Source of the DNA: Luteimonas suaedae
GTDB lineage: Bacteria; Pseudomonadota; Gammaproteobacteria; Xanthomonadales; Xanthomonadaceae
Assembly (NCBI RefSeq): GCF_008312895.1
Contig: NZ_VSSP01000001.1
Location: 1-64,000, forward strand
Length of the DNA stretch: 64,000 nucleotides
Reading direction: 5' to 3'
The notes beneath the pieces were generated by a model. It was not told the origin of the DNA. It did no database searches and was given only the letters and a program-made list of their open reading frames with translations. This document shows positions 35,359 to 43,428 of the stretch, piece after piece. Numbering within the stretch: position 1 is the first letter of the stretch; every line of letters starts with the position of its first letter. Both the position numbers and the translations under genes were made by a program.

Positions 35359-36173
35359 TGCTGCTCACCATCACCCACGACACGCGCTACCACTATGGCC
35401 AGCCCGCCTGGCTGGTGGTGCAGGCCCTGCGCCTGTGGCCGGCCCCCAGCGAAAGCCAGCGGGTGAAGTACTGGCGTGTCGAGGTGAACGGCAAGGCGCT
35501 GCCGCCCACGGGCGTGGACGGCTTCGGCAACCCGGTGGCCACCCACGCCATTGATCGCCAGGTGAGCGACCTACACCTGGCGGTGCATGCCCAGGTGCGC
35601 ACCAACGACCGCAGCGGCGTGCACGGCGACGATGCCGGCGGACTGCCGCCGATGTTCTTCCTCAAGCCCACGCCGCTGACCCTGCCGTCGCCGGGCATCA
35701 TCGCCCTGGCCGACGCCGCGGCGGGCGAGGGCGAGGCGCTGGAGCGCCTGCACTGCCTGGCCAATGCCGTGCGCGACAAGGTGGACTACGTCAGCGGCAC
35801 CTCGGACGCGTGCACCAGCGCCGCCGAGGCCTTCGAGGTCGGCACCGGCGTCTGCCAGGATCACGCCCAGGTGCTGATCGCGGCTGCCCGCCACCTGGGT
35901 TACCCGGCCCGGTACGTCAGTGGTTACCTGTGCCCGATGGAAGCCGGCTTTCCGGCGGCCAGCCATGCCTGGGCCGAGCTATTCGTGGACGGGCTGGGCT
36001 GGGTGGGTTTCGACCCGGCCAATCGGGTCTCGCCCGACGAGCACTACGTGCGCGTGGCCTGCGGCCGCGACTACCGTGACGCCGCCCCCGTGCGCGGCAT
36101 GCGCCGCGGCGGCGGCGACGAGACCCTGGACGTGGATGTGAGCATTACGCAGTCGGCGCAGACTACCCAGTAG
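35358..36173 (+). CDS. Transglutaminase-like family protein of the ATP-grasp operon
   Basis: The 271-residue protein has an N-terminal beta domain (LTITHDTRYHYGQPAWLVVQ) and a C-terminal transglutaminase core. Catalytic residues are Cys in VGTGVCQDHAQVLIAAAR, His in ASHAWAELFVDG and Asp in GWVGFDPANR. Such bacterial proteins act as proteases or amide-exchange enzymes. It starts on the base where the alpha-E stop ends (TGATG). In this operon it probably cleaves or transfers the product of the ATP-grasp ligase. Confidence 0.93.
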   Translation: MLLTITHDTRYHYGQPAWLVVQALRLWPAPSESQRVKYWRVEVNGKALPPTGVDGFGNPVATHAIDRQVSDLHLAVHAQVRTNDRSGVHGDDAGGLPPMFFLKPTPLTLPSPGIIALADAAAGEGEALERLHCLANAVRDKVDYVSGTSDACTSAAEAFEVGTGVCQDHAQVLIAAARHLGYPARYVSGYLCPMEAGFPAASHAWAELFVDGLGWVGFDPANRVSPDEHYVRVACGRDYRDAAPVRGMRRGGGDETLDVDVSITQSAQTTQ

Positions 36174-36204
36174 GGTTTCTTGGTTTTACGGAGATCCCGA
36201 GTGA

Positions 36205-36559
36205 CCTGCTGCTTGCGGCCAACACCGTGTTGCACGTCGTGCCTCTGCTGGCGATGGCGTTGGTCAAGGCGTTGCTGCCGTTCGGTCGCCTGCGCAAGAT
36301 CAGCAATCCGGTGCTCACCGGGTTGGCGGAAAGCTGGATCGGGGTGAACAGCTGGATGCTGGACCGCTTCCTGCGCACGCGCGTCCATGTGCAGGAGGAT
36401 GTGGCGCTGCAGAAGGATGGCCACTACCTCGTGCTGGCCAACCACCAGAGCTGGGTGGATATCGTGGTGTTGCAGAAGGTCTTCAATCGGCGCATCCCGC
36501 TGCTGCGCTTCTTCCTGAAGCGGCAGCTGTTCTGGGTGCCGCTGCTGGGGCTGGCATGG
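36205..36559 (+). pseudogene. Truncated duplicate of the acyltransferase gene at 39.4 kb
   Basis: These 355 bases match 39450-39804 with only two differences (T/G near 36244 and G/A near 36547). They encode residues 11-128 of the acyltransferase, including NHQSWVD, but lack its start and its C-terminal half; after LAWI the frame runs into unrelated sequence. The copy begins 32 bases after the transglutaminase stop. The near identity shows a very recent duplication or ongoing gene conversion. Confidence 0.9.
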
Positions 36560-36599
36560 ATCGAACCAGCTGAGCGCGTTTCGGCCCGGATGACGGTCG

Positions 36600-37139
36600 C
36601 TAGAGAACCTTGCGCCAGATGCGGTCGTCGTCCAACCGGTCGCCAAGCTTGAACGTGCACCTGCCCACCTCCTCGAACCCGTGGCGAGCATAGAAGCGCT
36701 TGGCCCGTTCGTTGTGATCGAACACCGTCAGGTAGAGCTCGGGCGCGTCCTGCGCGCGGGCGGATGCCATCGCCCAGCCCATGAGTGCTTCTGCGACGCC
36801 CTTTCCTTGCCACTGGCTGAGGACGTAGATCTGCTGGAGTTCCAGCGCGCCTGCACGCGCGTCTTGTGCGGGTGCGCGCAGCGGAGTCAGTTTGGCATAT
36901 CCAATGGGCACGTCGTCCACCGTGGCTATGCGCCAACTGACGGATGCATCGGCAAGATCCTTGGCCATGGGCCCATCCTCTGCCCATGTCCGATCGCAGA
37001 AGTCGCGGAAGGCATCTTCTTCATACAATTGGGAAAAGGTATCGCTGAAGATCTGGCGGGCCACTTTCAGCAGGTGCGCCTGCGGCACCGCGTATGGCGA
37101 TACGTAGCGAACCCCGGAGATGTTGGTTGTCATGGTCAT
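36600..37139 (-). CDS. GNAT family N-acetyltransferase
   Basis: The 179-residue protein has the GNAT core: DVPIGYAKLTPLR, ALELQQIYVLSQWQGKGVAE with the Q/R-x-x-G-x-G/A acetyl-CoA loop, ALMGWAMASARAQDAPELYL and FYARHGFEEVGRCTFKLGD. The first half (QIFSDTFSQLYEEDAFRDFC) resembles GNATs of the RimI/PaiA-like type. The substrate is unknown. It lies convergent to the truncated acyltransferase copy. Confidence 0.9.
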   Translation of the reverse strand: MTMTTNISGVRYVSPYAVPQAHLLKVARQIFSDTFSQLYEEDAFRDFCDRTWAEDGPMAKDLADASVSWRIATVDDVPIGYAKLTPLRAPAQDARAGALELQQIYVLSQWQGKGVAEALMGWAMASARAQDAPELYLTVFDHNERAKRFYARHGFEEVGRCTFKLGDRLDDDRIWRKVL

Positions 37140-37315
37140 TGTGGGAGTGGGGGAAGGGCGTCAGGGCAATTTCTGATCTCGTGCTGAGGATCCATCCACC
37201 TGCCGGTTCCAGGCGTAGGCCTCTGTAAGCAAGTTGACTTGACCGGCTGGCGGGGCGTCTCCGGCCGGCGAATTGTGCCTGGAATCTTTACACGAATCCG
37301 TGCTCGATACAGTTG

Positions 37316-37340
37316 CATAGCTAACTAAATGGCGTTAGTC
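37316..37340. promoter_or_regulatory. Candidate MarR operator upstream of the MarR gene
   Basis: CTAACTAAATGGCGTTAG (37321-37338) is an imperfect palindrome eight bases upstream of the MarR ATG region, in an A+T-rich patch. A related TAGTTGTCTAACTA dyad precedes the tautomerase gene. Position and similarity suggest autoregulation. Confidence 0.45.
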
Positions 37341-37348
37341 TCTACCGC

Positions 37349-37765
37349 ATGTTCGATCGCTGCCTGTACTTCAATACCGCCGCCTTGTCGCGGATGCTCG
37401 AGCGCGTCTGGACGCAGGCATTCATTCCATTCGGCCTGAGCCCCCCGCAGGCATTCCTGCTGCGTGCGGTGATCGCACAACCGGGACAGTTGCAGCGCGA
37501 ACTGGCCGACGCCCTGACCATCACCCGGCCCACCGCGACCCGGCTGCTGGACGGGCTGCAACAGCGGGAGCTGATCGAGCGCCGCAGTTCTGGCAACGAC
37601 GGCCGCGAGCTGGAAATCCACCCCACAGCCGCCGCGCTGGCGATCGCCAACGATCTCAACCGCGCCAGCGCGGCCGTTACCCGCCGCCTGCAGAAGACGC
37701 TGGGGGAACGGCGCTTCGGCGACGTCGTTGCGCAGATGCGGCAGGTACGCGAAATGCTGGGCTGA
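37349..37765 (+). CDS. MarR family transcriptional regulator
   Basis: The 138-residue protein has a winged-helix core: ALSRMLERVWTQAFIPFGLS (dimer helix), GQLQRELADALTITRPTATR and LLDGLQQRELIERRSSGNDG (recognition helix and wing). Length and order are typical of MarR. TAACTAA-type dyads lie directly before it and before the tautomerase gene 45 bases downstream, so it likely represses both genes and is released by a small aromatic or reactive ligand. Confidence 0.92.
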   Translation: MFDRCLYFNTAALSRMLERVWTQAFIPFGLSPPQAFLLRAVIAQPGQLQRELADALTITRPTATRLLDGLQQRELIERRSSGNDGRELEIHPTAAALAIANDLNRASAAVTRRLQKTLGERRFGDVVAQMRQVREMLG

Positions 37766-37777
37766 ATCATGCCCATA

Positions 37778-37791
37778 TAGTTGTCTAACTA
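37778..37791. promoter_or_regulatory. Candidate MarR operator upstream of the tautomerase gene
   Basis: TAGTTGTCTAACTA is a near-palindrome with TAGTT/AACTA arms, matching the general look of MarR sites. It lies 20 bases before the tautomerase start and shares CTAACTA with the site at 37321. Confidence 0.45.
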
Positions 37792-37810
37792 ACTAATAAG
37801 GAGTGCCGAT

Positions 37811-38206
37811 ATGCCCATTCTCAATGTCAAGGTCGCCGCGGTGCGCTCGCAGGCGCTGTCGAAGGCGATAGCGTCGCTGCTGCAGGACCTGACCGCGCGC
37901 GTTCTGCGCAAGGACCCGGCGGTGACCGCCATCGCCATCGATTTCGTCGCCCCCGAGGATTGGTACGCCGGCGGACGCAGCCTCGCCGAGCAGCGCAAGA
38001 GCAGCGTCTATTTCGACGTAAGGATCACTGACGAAACCAATACCAAGGACGAGAAGGCGGCGTTCATCCGCGAGGCCTTCGCCGGGCTGGCCGCCTTGCT
38101 TGGAAACCTGCACGAGGAAAGCTATATCCATGTACATGATGTGCGTGCGGCAGCCTATGGCTACGGCGGCGTCACCCAGGAAGCGCGTTACCACCAGCGC
38201 GGCTGA
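37811..38206 (+). CDS. Tautomerase family protein
   Basis: The 131-residue protein begins Met-Pro-Ile-Leu, so processing would expose the catalytic Pro1 of the 4-oxalocrotonate tautomerase superfamily. It is a fused, two-module length member with SVYFDVRITDETNTKDEKAA in the second module and a HEESYIHVHDVRAAAYGYGG end. AAGGAG precedes the ATG. It sits behind a MarR gene with a shared operator-like sequence, suggesting induction by an aromatic or toxic compound. Confidence 0.9.
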   Translation: MPILNVKVAAVRSQALSKAIASLLQDLTARVLRKDPAVTAIAIDFVAPEDWYAGGRSLAEQRKSSVYFDVRITDETNTKDEKAAFIREAFAGLAALLGNLHEESYIHVHDVRAAAYGYGGVTQEARYHQRG

Positions 38207-38307
38207 CGGTCCAGACGTCTGGCCGCCGGCCGCGCCAGGTTCCGGATCGAAGCGGCCGCATGCCAGCCTGAGAAGATGTCAGGGACGAACGGCGTTTACT
38301 TGAGCAC

Positions 38308-38335
38308 CGTCATTCCCGCCTTCGCGGGAATGACG
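38308..38335 (-). repeat. CGTCATTCCCGCGAAGGCGGGAAT repeat, half unit
   Basis: The palindrome CGTCATTCCCGCCTTCGCGG... closes with GGAATGACG. It is preceded by GTCAGGGACGAACGGCG and followed by AGCAAAAGCAAGCCGTTGCC, flanks shared with copies near 51.3, 53.4 and 62.9 kb. Confidence 0.8.
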
Positions 38336-38386
38336 AGCAAAAGCAAGCCGTTGCCGGCCATGTAAGCGCTATCCAGGCACACTCCC

Positions 38387-38530
38387 GTAGGAGCGCGCCA
38401 TGCGCGCGATGCCGCGGGCATTGTGCCGCCGTGCGAATCCGTCTACCGCGGCCCCTTCCGGTTCGCAGCGGGATCGCCGATGACCGGGACCGGAGACGTC
38501 GCCGGCATCGCGCGCGTGGCGCGCTCCTAC
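38387..38530 (+). repeat. GTAGGAGCGCGCC element, copy 3
   Basis: A complete 144-base copy: left arm GTAGGAGCGCGCCATGCGCG, centre with CCGGTTCGCAGCGGGATCGC, right arm ending GTGGCGCGCTCCTAC. Both arms are intact. Confidence 0.87.
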
Positions 38531-38685
38531 GGAGCGGCGGTGCAGGACTTTCGGTTCCGGAATCGGGCGAAGTACCTCAAGCCAATGCCATTCGTCCTGG
38601 CACCTTGACGGGCGCCTGTGCGCGGGCCGGCAGTGCGCGCCGTGCCGCGCCCCCGCGCCCCGGCTTCCTGCTAATTGCACGGCTT

Positions 38686-39279
38686 TCATCTCTGATCCAG
38701 CTCGTGATGGATCAACACGACGCACTGCGATGCGAACAGCATCGTGGGACCCAACGTGATCCGGGTCGCGCCCAGGCGGTCTAGGCTGTGAAAGGTCTTC
38801 TTCGGCATCGGGATGTGGTCGGTCAGCAGGAAGCAGGGATTGTCCTGGAACGCCTGCCCGCGGATCGGCGTGCCCTTCCTGTCCATGACGAACAGCTGAT
38901 GGTCTTCGGCAAGCTGCTGCACCAGGCGCTCGAAGCTCACGGTGCGCACCGTGACGCCGGGTTCCACCGGTCGCGTCTCGTCCTTGCCCATGCCCCTGGA
39001 CGCGTCCAGCGCCTGGGCGATCTTGCCCAGCAGCGCCTGCTCATTGAAGCCGCCGATGTCCTGCATGGCATTGGCGTCGAACCGGATCGTGCGCGAAAAG
39101 TCCGGTGTGCTTTCCAGGACCAGGTAGACCGTCACGTCGGCGCGATGCGACTGGGCCACGAAGATCGCGTTCATCAACGTATGGGCGAGGATCTCCGGAT
39201 GGGCCTCTGCGCCGACGGACGCCAGCAACTTCTGGCTGTCCGTGGGTGCCGCCCGTGCTCTCAGTACAAAGGTTCGCAT
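38686..39279 (-). CDS. trmY: tRNA pseudouridine(54) N1-methyltransferase TrmY-like (SPOUT family)
   Basis: The 197-residue protein matches TrmY/DUF358: MRTFVLRARAAPTDSQKLLA, TLMNAIFVAQSHRADVTVYL, VLESTPDFSRTIRFDANAMQ, then FVMDRKGTPIRGQ and the SPOUT knot CFLLTDHIPMPKK with ITLGPTMLFASQCVVLIHHE. Archaeal TrmY methylates pseudouridine 54 in tRNA; bacterial members are rarer and their target is less clear. The ATG at 39279 matches the family start. It is divergent from the acyltransferase gene. A fragment of a second copy lies at 44789-44864. Confidence 0.88.
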   Translation of the reverse strand: MRTFVLRARAAPTDSQKLLASVGAEAHPEILAHTLMNAIFVAQSHRADVTVYLVLESTPDFSRTIRFDANAMQDIGGFNEQALLGKIAQALDASRGMGKDETRPVEPGVTVRTVSFERLVQQLAEDHQLFVMDRKGTPIRGQAFQDNPCFLLTDHIPMPKKTFHSLDRLGATRITLGPTMLFASQCVVLIHHELDQR

Positions 39280-39420
39280 GGATGTCGTCGTGGTTTGTCG
39301 TCCGGCGCGGCAACTGGCGTCCGCCCGGCCATTGTCCACGAATCGCAGGCCGGGATCGCAGGCATGAACCTGGCCCGATTTCCGCGACAATAGGCATCCC
39401 ATCGAGGTTGTCGCACTCTC

Positions 39421-40299
39421 ATGCTCCCATTGCGCGTGACGCTGATCGCCCTGCTGCTTGCGGCCAACACCGTGTTGCACGTCGTGCCGCTGCTGGCGAT
39501 GGCGTTGGTCAAGGCGTTGCTGCCGTTCGGTCGCCTGCGCAAGATCAGCAATCCGGTGCTCACCGGGTTGGCGGAAAGCTGGATCGGGGTGAACAGCTGG
39601 ATGCTGGACCGCTTCCTGCGCACGCGCGTCCATGTGCAGGAGGATGTGGCGCTGCAGAAGGATGGCCACTACCTCGTGCTGGCCAACCACCAGAGCTGGG
39701 TGGATATCGTGGTGTTGCAGAAGGTCTTCAATCGGCGCATCCCGCTGCTGCGCTTCTTCCTGAAGCGGCAGCTGTTCTGGGTGCCGCTGCTAGGGCTGGC
39801 ATGGTGGGCGCTGGATTTTCCGTTCATGGGCCGCCACACGCCCAAGCAGATCGCGCGCCGTCCCGAACTGGCCGGACGCGATGTCGAGGCCACGCGCCGT
39901 GCCTGCGAGAAATTCCGCGAGATCCCGGTGGCGATCATGAACTTCGTCGAGGGCACGCGGTTCACGTCGGCCAAGCATGCCCGGCAGGGCGTACCGTACC
40001 GGCATCTGCTCAAGCCCAAGTCGGGCGGCGTGGCGTTCGTGCTGGACGCGATGGGGACGGGCCTGCACGCGATCCTCGACGTCACTATCGCCTATCCCGA
40101 CGGGCGGCCGTCGCTGGTGGACCTGCTGGCGGACCGTGTCCCCGCGATCCACGTGCATGTGCGCCAGCGCCCGTTGCCCGCGGAGTTGCTGCACGGCGAC
40201 TACCAGAACGACCGCGCCTTCCGCGTCCGGTTCCAGCGATGGATGAACGCGTTGTGGCAGGAGAAGGATGCGGACATAGCGCGTCTGCTGGCGGACTGA
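39421..40299 (+). CDS. 1-acyl-glycerol-3-phosphate acyltransferase family protein (YihG-like)
   Basis: The 292-residue membrane enzyme has an N-terminal hydrophobic helix (VTLIALLLAANTVLHVVPLL) and the PlsC motifs: NHQSWVD with catalytic His/Asp, FFLKRQLFWVPLLGLAWWAL, NFVEGTRFT with Glu-Gly-Thr-Arg, and IAYPDGRPSLVDLL. It resembles the YihG group, which transfers acyl chains to lysophosphatidic acid or related lipids. Full length fits the family. A near-identical 355-base piece of it lies upstream at 36205-36559. Confidence 0.92.
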   Translation: MLPLRVTLIALLLAANTVLHVVPLLAMALVKALLPFGRLRKISNPVLTGLAESWIGVNSWMLDRFLRTRVHVQEDVALQKDGHYLVLANHQSWVDIVVLQKVFNRRIPLLRFFLKRQLFWVPLLGLAWWALDFPFMGRHTPKQIARRPELAGRDVEATRRACEKFREIPVAIMNFVEGTRFTSAKHARQGVPYRHLLKPKSGGVAFVLDAMGTGLHAILDVTIAYPDGRPSLVDLLADRVPAIHVHVRQRPLPAELLHGDYQNDRAFRVRFQRWMNALWQEKDADIARLLAD

Positions 40300-40429
40300 G
40301 GGGCGGTCGACCGGCACGCGGAGGTCGCGTCAGCCCTCGGATTTAACGAAATGTTGACGCCTCGACCCGTGCCGGTCAGCATACGCGCGCCCGATCGGGC
40401 CTGAGTACACCAACCTAGGACGGAATTCC

Positions 40430-40990
40430 ATGAAGAACACCCTGATGCTGGCCTGCACCCTGGCGCTGGCGACGCTGAGCGGCACCGCGTTCGCACAGGA
40501 CGCGGCCGGCGGTTTCATCCGCGGCGAGATCGGCCGCAGCGACATCGACCTCGATGTCGACGGCTTCGGCTCGGCCAGCGAGGAGGACACTTCCGCGGTG
40601 TTCGGCGGCGGCTACTGGTTCAACGAGTACGTGGCGGTCGAGGGCCATATCGGCACCCTGTACAACACCCATGTCGACGATGATGTCGAGCTCGACCTGA
40701 TCACGTTCGGCGTGGGCGTGGCGCTGAAGAAGAGCTTCGGCGGCGCGCACACCGGGTTCTTCGTCGGCGGCCGCGCAGGCGTGGCCCGCCTCACCGCGCA
40801 GGTGCGCGAAGACGACTTCGACGTGATCGACGACGAGAGCGACATCAAGCCGTACTTCGGCGTGAGCGCCGGCTACGACTTCAGCCAGCGCTTCGGCCTC
40901 AGCCTCAACTGGGACCGCCGCCAGGCCGACTTCGACGGCGTGGAGGTCGACGTCGACACGATTGCGGTCGGCGGCGAATTCCGCTTCTGA
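40430..40990 (+). CDS. Outer-membrane beta-barrel protein
   Basis: The 186-residue protein has a signal peptide (MKNTLMLACTLALATLSGTA to FAQ). Eight amphipathic strands follow with alternating acidic loops, for example AVFGGGYWFNEYVAVEGHIG, TGFFVGGRAGVARLTAQVRE and PYFGVSAGYDFSQRFGLSLN. The C-terminus ends in Phe (GGEFRF), as outer-membrane insertion signals do. It resembles OmpA-N/OmpW-like small barrels. A strong terminator follows. Confidence 0.88.
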   Translation: MKNTLMLACTLALATLSGTAFAQDAAGGFIRGEIGRSDIDLDVDGFGSASEEDTSAVFGGGYWFNEYVAVEGHIGTLYNTHVDDDVELDLITFGVGVALKKSFGGAHTGFFVGGRAGVARLTAQVREDDFDVIDDESDIKPYFGVSAGYDFSQRFGLSLNWDRRQADFDGVEVDVDTIAVGGEFRF

Positions 40991-41012
40991 TCGGGGATCC
41001 CGAGTCCTCTGG

Positions 41013-41037
41013 AAGGCCGCCTCCGGGCGGCCTTCTT
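41013..41037 (+). terminator. Rho-independent terminator after the beta-barrel gene
   Basis: AAGGCCGCC and GGCGGCCTT pair perfectly around TCCG (41013-41034), followed by CTT. It begins 23 bases after the beta-barrel stop. Confidence 0.85.
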
Positions 41038-41075
41038 CATTGCGCGTTTTGCAGTGGCAGGACAGTCCCTGCACC

Positions 41076-41132
41076 GAATGGCGCTTATTCGAGGAGAAGG
41101 ATGCGGAGATGGCGCACTTGCTGGGCGGCTGA
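41076..41132 (+). pseudogene. Remnant of an acyltransferase 3' end
   Basis: One frame gives EWRLFEEKDAEMAHLLGG and a stop, which lines up with the last residues of the acyltransferase (ALWQEKDADIARLLAD). The DNA matches well around GAGAAGGATGCGGA. It appears to be the tail of a diverged second acyltransferase copy, in the same orientation as the intact gene 0.8 kb upstream. Confidence 0.55.
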
Positions 41133-41150
41133 TCGACCGCCGGCGCACCG

Positions 41151-43277
41151 TCAGAACTTGAGCCGTACCCCGCCATTGACCACGAAGCCGTCCGACGGCG
41201 CCCACGCGTCCACCGTCCACCGGCCATCCGGCGCGGGTCGTGGCAAGGTCATCGGGTGGTGCCGGGTCTGACGGATGTCGAGAATGTTCTCGAGGTTGAG
41301 GAACAGGCTGACTTTGCCCAGGGTGATCTCGCCCAGCGCGCCGAGTTCGACGTATGCACGGCCGGTGTCGCGGTAGGGGTTGCCGTCCAGCGCCTGGCGG
41401 CCGGTGTAGTACGCCTCCAGCCCGAGCCGGCCGCGGCCGTGCTGTTCCCACATGGCGACCAGCCCGGCGGTGTGGCGCGGCGTCAACGGCACGCGGCGGC
41501 GGCCAGTACCGGCGGGGTCCTGCTCGGTGGCGTCGGTGTACACGTAGCTGCCGGTGACCGTGAAATCCTGCCAGCGGTAGCGCACCAGCAGTTCGCTGCC
41601 GCGGGTGCGGGTCGTCCCGGTGGCGTTGACCAGCCGCACGCGTTCGGTGCCGTCGGTCGATGTGAAGGGCTCCAGCCGCACGGCGTCGTCGATGTCCGAG
41701 GCGAACAGGGTGACGCTGGTTTCCAGCCCGCCTACGGCGTAGCCCAGGTCGAGCGAGCCGGTGGTGGCGGTCTCCGCCTCCAGCCCCGTCAGCGGTTCCA
41801 GCCGCGACAGTCCCGCCGCCTCGATCTCCTCCACGAATGGGGTCGGCGCGTGGAAGCCCTTGCCCATCGAGGCGCGGACGGTCCACCGGCCCGGGCGGTA
41901 GAGCAGGGAGACACGCGGGCTGACGTGGTGCCCGTATTCGCTGTGGTGGTCCCAACGGGCGCTGCCCGCGAGCGTGAGGTCGTCGTGCAGCGCGTGCTCG
42001 GCCTGGGCGAACAGGGCCGGCACCGTGTAGCGGTAGTCGAACGCACCGAAGGTGCGCGAGCGGAAGCGGTCGGCCTGCACGACGGCGCCGGCAAGCCAGG
42101 ACGTGTCGCCGACCCACGATGCGTAGGATGCCTCGGCAAATGCGGTCTCGTGGCGGTCGTTTTCGACCACCGCGCCGAAACGGTGCCGGTGGTCGGTCGT
42201 CATCGCCGAAGCGCGCAGGTGCAGGGTGTCGGTGTCGCCCACCGGCAGCTCGACGACCGTGCCCGCGTCCAGGCGCGTGGTGTCCTGCGTCAACGGGAAC
42301 GGCGCGCCGTCCGGCATCCGCGCGCCGGCGAGGGTGCCGCCCGTGCGGTCCTCGGTCATCGCGCCGAAGGTCACCAGCGCCTTCCCGCCGTCGGGGGAAT
42401 TCCAGAACATTCGCGGCCGCACCGTCCAGCGATCGAAGGCCGGCATGTCGATCCAGCCGTCGCCGTCGAGGTCCTGGCGTGCCTGGTCGTGGAAGCCACC
42501 GACGAGCGAGTAGCTCCAGCGGTCGCCCAGCGGCGAGGCGGCATAGGCGGTGACGTCGTGCCCGTCGCGGCTGGTGGTGTTGAAGAGGAATTCGGTTTCG
42601 CGTTCGTCGCGAGGCCGGCGCGAGATCAGGTTGATGACGCCGCCGAGCGCCGAAGGGCCGTACAGGGCCGAAGCCGCCCCCTTGATGATTTCCACCTGGC
42701 CCAGGTCGGTCGGCGGGATCTGCAGCAGTCCGATCGACGAGGCCTGCCCGCCATACAGCGGCAGGCCGTCCGCCAGCAACTGCGTGTAGCGCCCGCGCAT
42801 GCCTTGCATGCGGATGTTCGCCGCGCCCAGTGCGGGGGAGGTGACCTGCACCCGTACGCCGCCGGTCTCGGCGACCAGCATAGCGATGTTGCCGGGGGTC
42901 ATCAGCAGCTTTTCGTCGATCTCCTCCTGTCCGATCACCTCGACCCGGATCGGCTCCTCGGAGAGCCGGCGCCCCGAGCGCGTGGATTGGACGACGACGG
43001 CATCCAGTTCGACCGCATCGTGATCATGCTCGTCGGCGTGGTGGTCCTGGGCAATGGCGACGAAGGGGACGGTCGTGGCGGCCAGCAGGCAAGTGGCGAG
43101 CGCCAGCGGATGTCGGGGTCGGAGCGGATGGAGTCGATGCAAGGGTGCGTTCCATGGAGCCGGTGGTGTCGGCGCGTGTGCGGGAGTGCCGCGTGTCGCG
43201 CATTGCGCGTGCCGGATTGTACCGGGGCGTCGCGGAGTCGCAGACAAGGCTGCTGCGCCGTGGCCCGGGATGAGCAT
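41151..43277 (-). CDS. TonB-dependent outer-membrane receptor with His-rich N-terminus
   Basis: The receptor has a signal peptide (PRHPLALATCLLAATTVPFV to AIAQ), a His/Asp-rich stretch DHHADEHDHDAVELD, a plug domain (VVVQSTRSGRRLSEEPIRVE, GVRVQVTSPALGAANIRMQG, VEIIKGAASALYGPSALGGV) and a 22-strand-type barrel ending in Phe (NGGVRLKF). His-rich regions occur in zinc/copper receptors such as ZnuD-like proteins, so metal or metal-complex uptake is possible. The only ATG in frame is at 43277; a TTG at 43142 directly before the signal peptide may be the real start. Confidence 0.92.
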   Translation of the reverse strand: MLIPGHGAAALSATPRRPGTIRHAQCATRGTPAHAPTPPAPWNAPLHRLHPLRPRHPLALATCLLAATTVPFVAIAQDHHADEHDHDAVELDAVVVQSTRSGRRLSEEPIRVEVIGQEEIDEKLLMTPGNIAMLVAETGGVRVQVTSPALGAANIRMQGMRGRYTQLLADGLPLYGGQASSIGLLQIPPTDLGQVEIIKGAASALYGPSALGGVINLISRRPRDERETEFLFNTTSRDGHDVTAYAASPLGDRWSYSLVGGFHDQARQDLDGDGWIDMPAFDRWTVRPRMFWNSPDGGKALVTFGAMTEDRTGGTLAGARMPDGAPFPLTQDTTRLDAGTVVELPVGDTDTLHLRASAMTTDHRHRFGAVVENDRHETAFAEASYASWVGDTSWLAGAVVQADRFRSRTFGAFDYRYTVPALFAQAEHALHDDLTLAGSARWDHHSEYGHHVSPRVSLLYRPGRWTVRASMGKGFHAPTPFVEEIEAAGLSRLEPLTGLEAETATTGSLDLGYAVGGLETSVTLFASDIDDAVRLEPFTSTDGTERVRLVNATGTTRTRGSELLVRYRWQDFTVTGSYVYTDATEQDPAGTGRRRVPLTPRHTAGLVAMWEQHGRGRLGLEAYYTGRQALDGNPYRDTGRAYVELGALGEITLGKVSLFLNLENILDIRQTRHHPMTLPRPAPDGRWTVDAWAPSDGFVVNGGVRLKF

Positions 43278-43428
43278 GCTATCGCCTGCGGCAGGCGTCG
43301 CGCTGCAGCATGACCCCTAAACCATTCCTTCCTTCCACGCATCCAAGTGTTTGTATCCGGCGCCGGGCTTGGCCTGTCTGCGCAGCGAAGCATCAAGCCC
43401 ATTTCCACCCGCCCATGGAGGCTATCGC

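Larger units (their letters stand above)
38207..38685. other. Intergenic region with two repeat types
   Basis: The 479-base gap between the tautomerase and trmY genes contains a half unit of the CGTCATTCCCGCG repeat (38308-38335) and a full GTAGGAGCGCGCC element (38387-38530). Nothing else is supportable. Confidence 0.6.

Noticed and set aside
41256-43313. A 685-codon frame opposite the TonB receptor
   Set aside because: Composition and lack of domains mark it as a shadow of the receptor gene.
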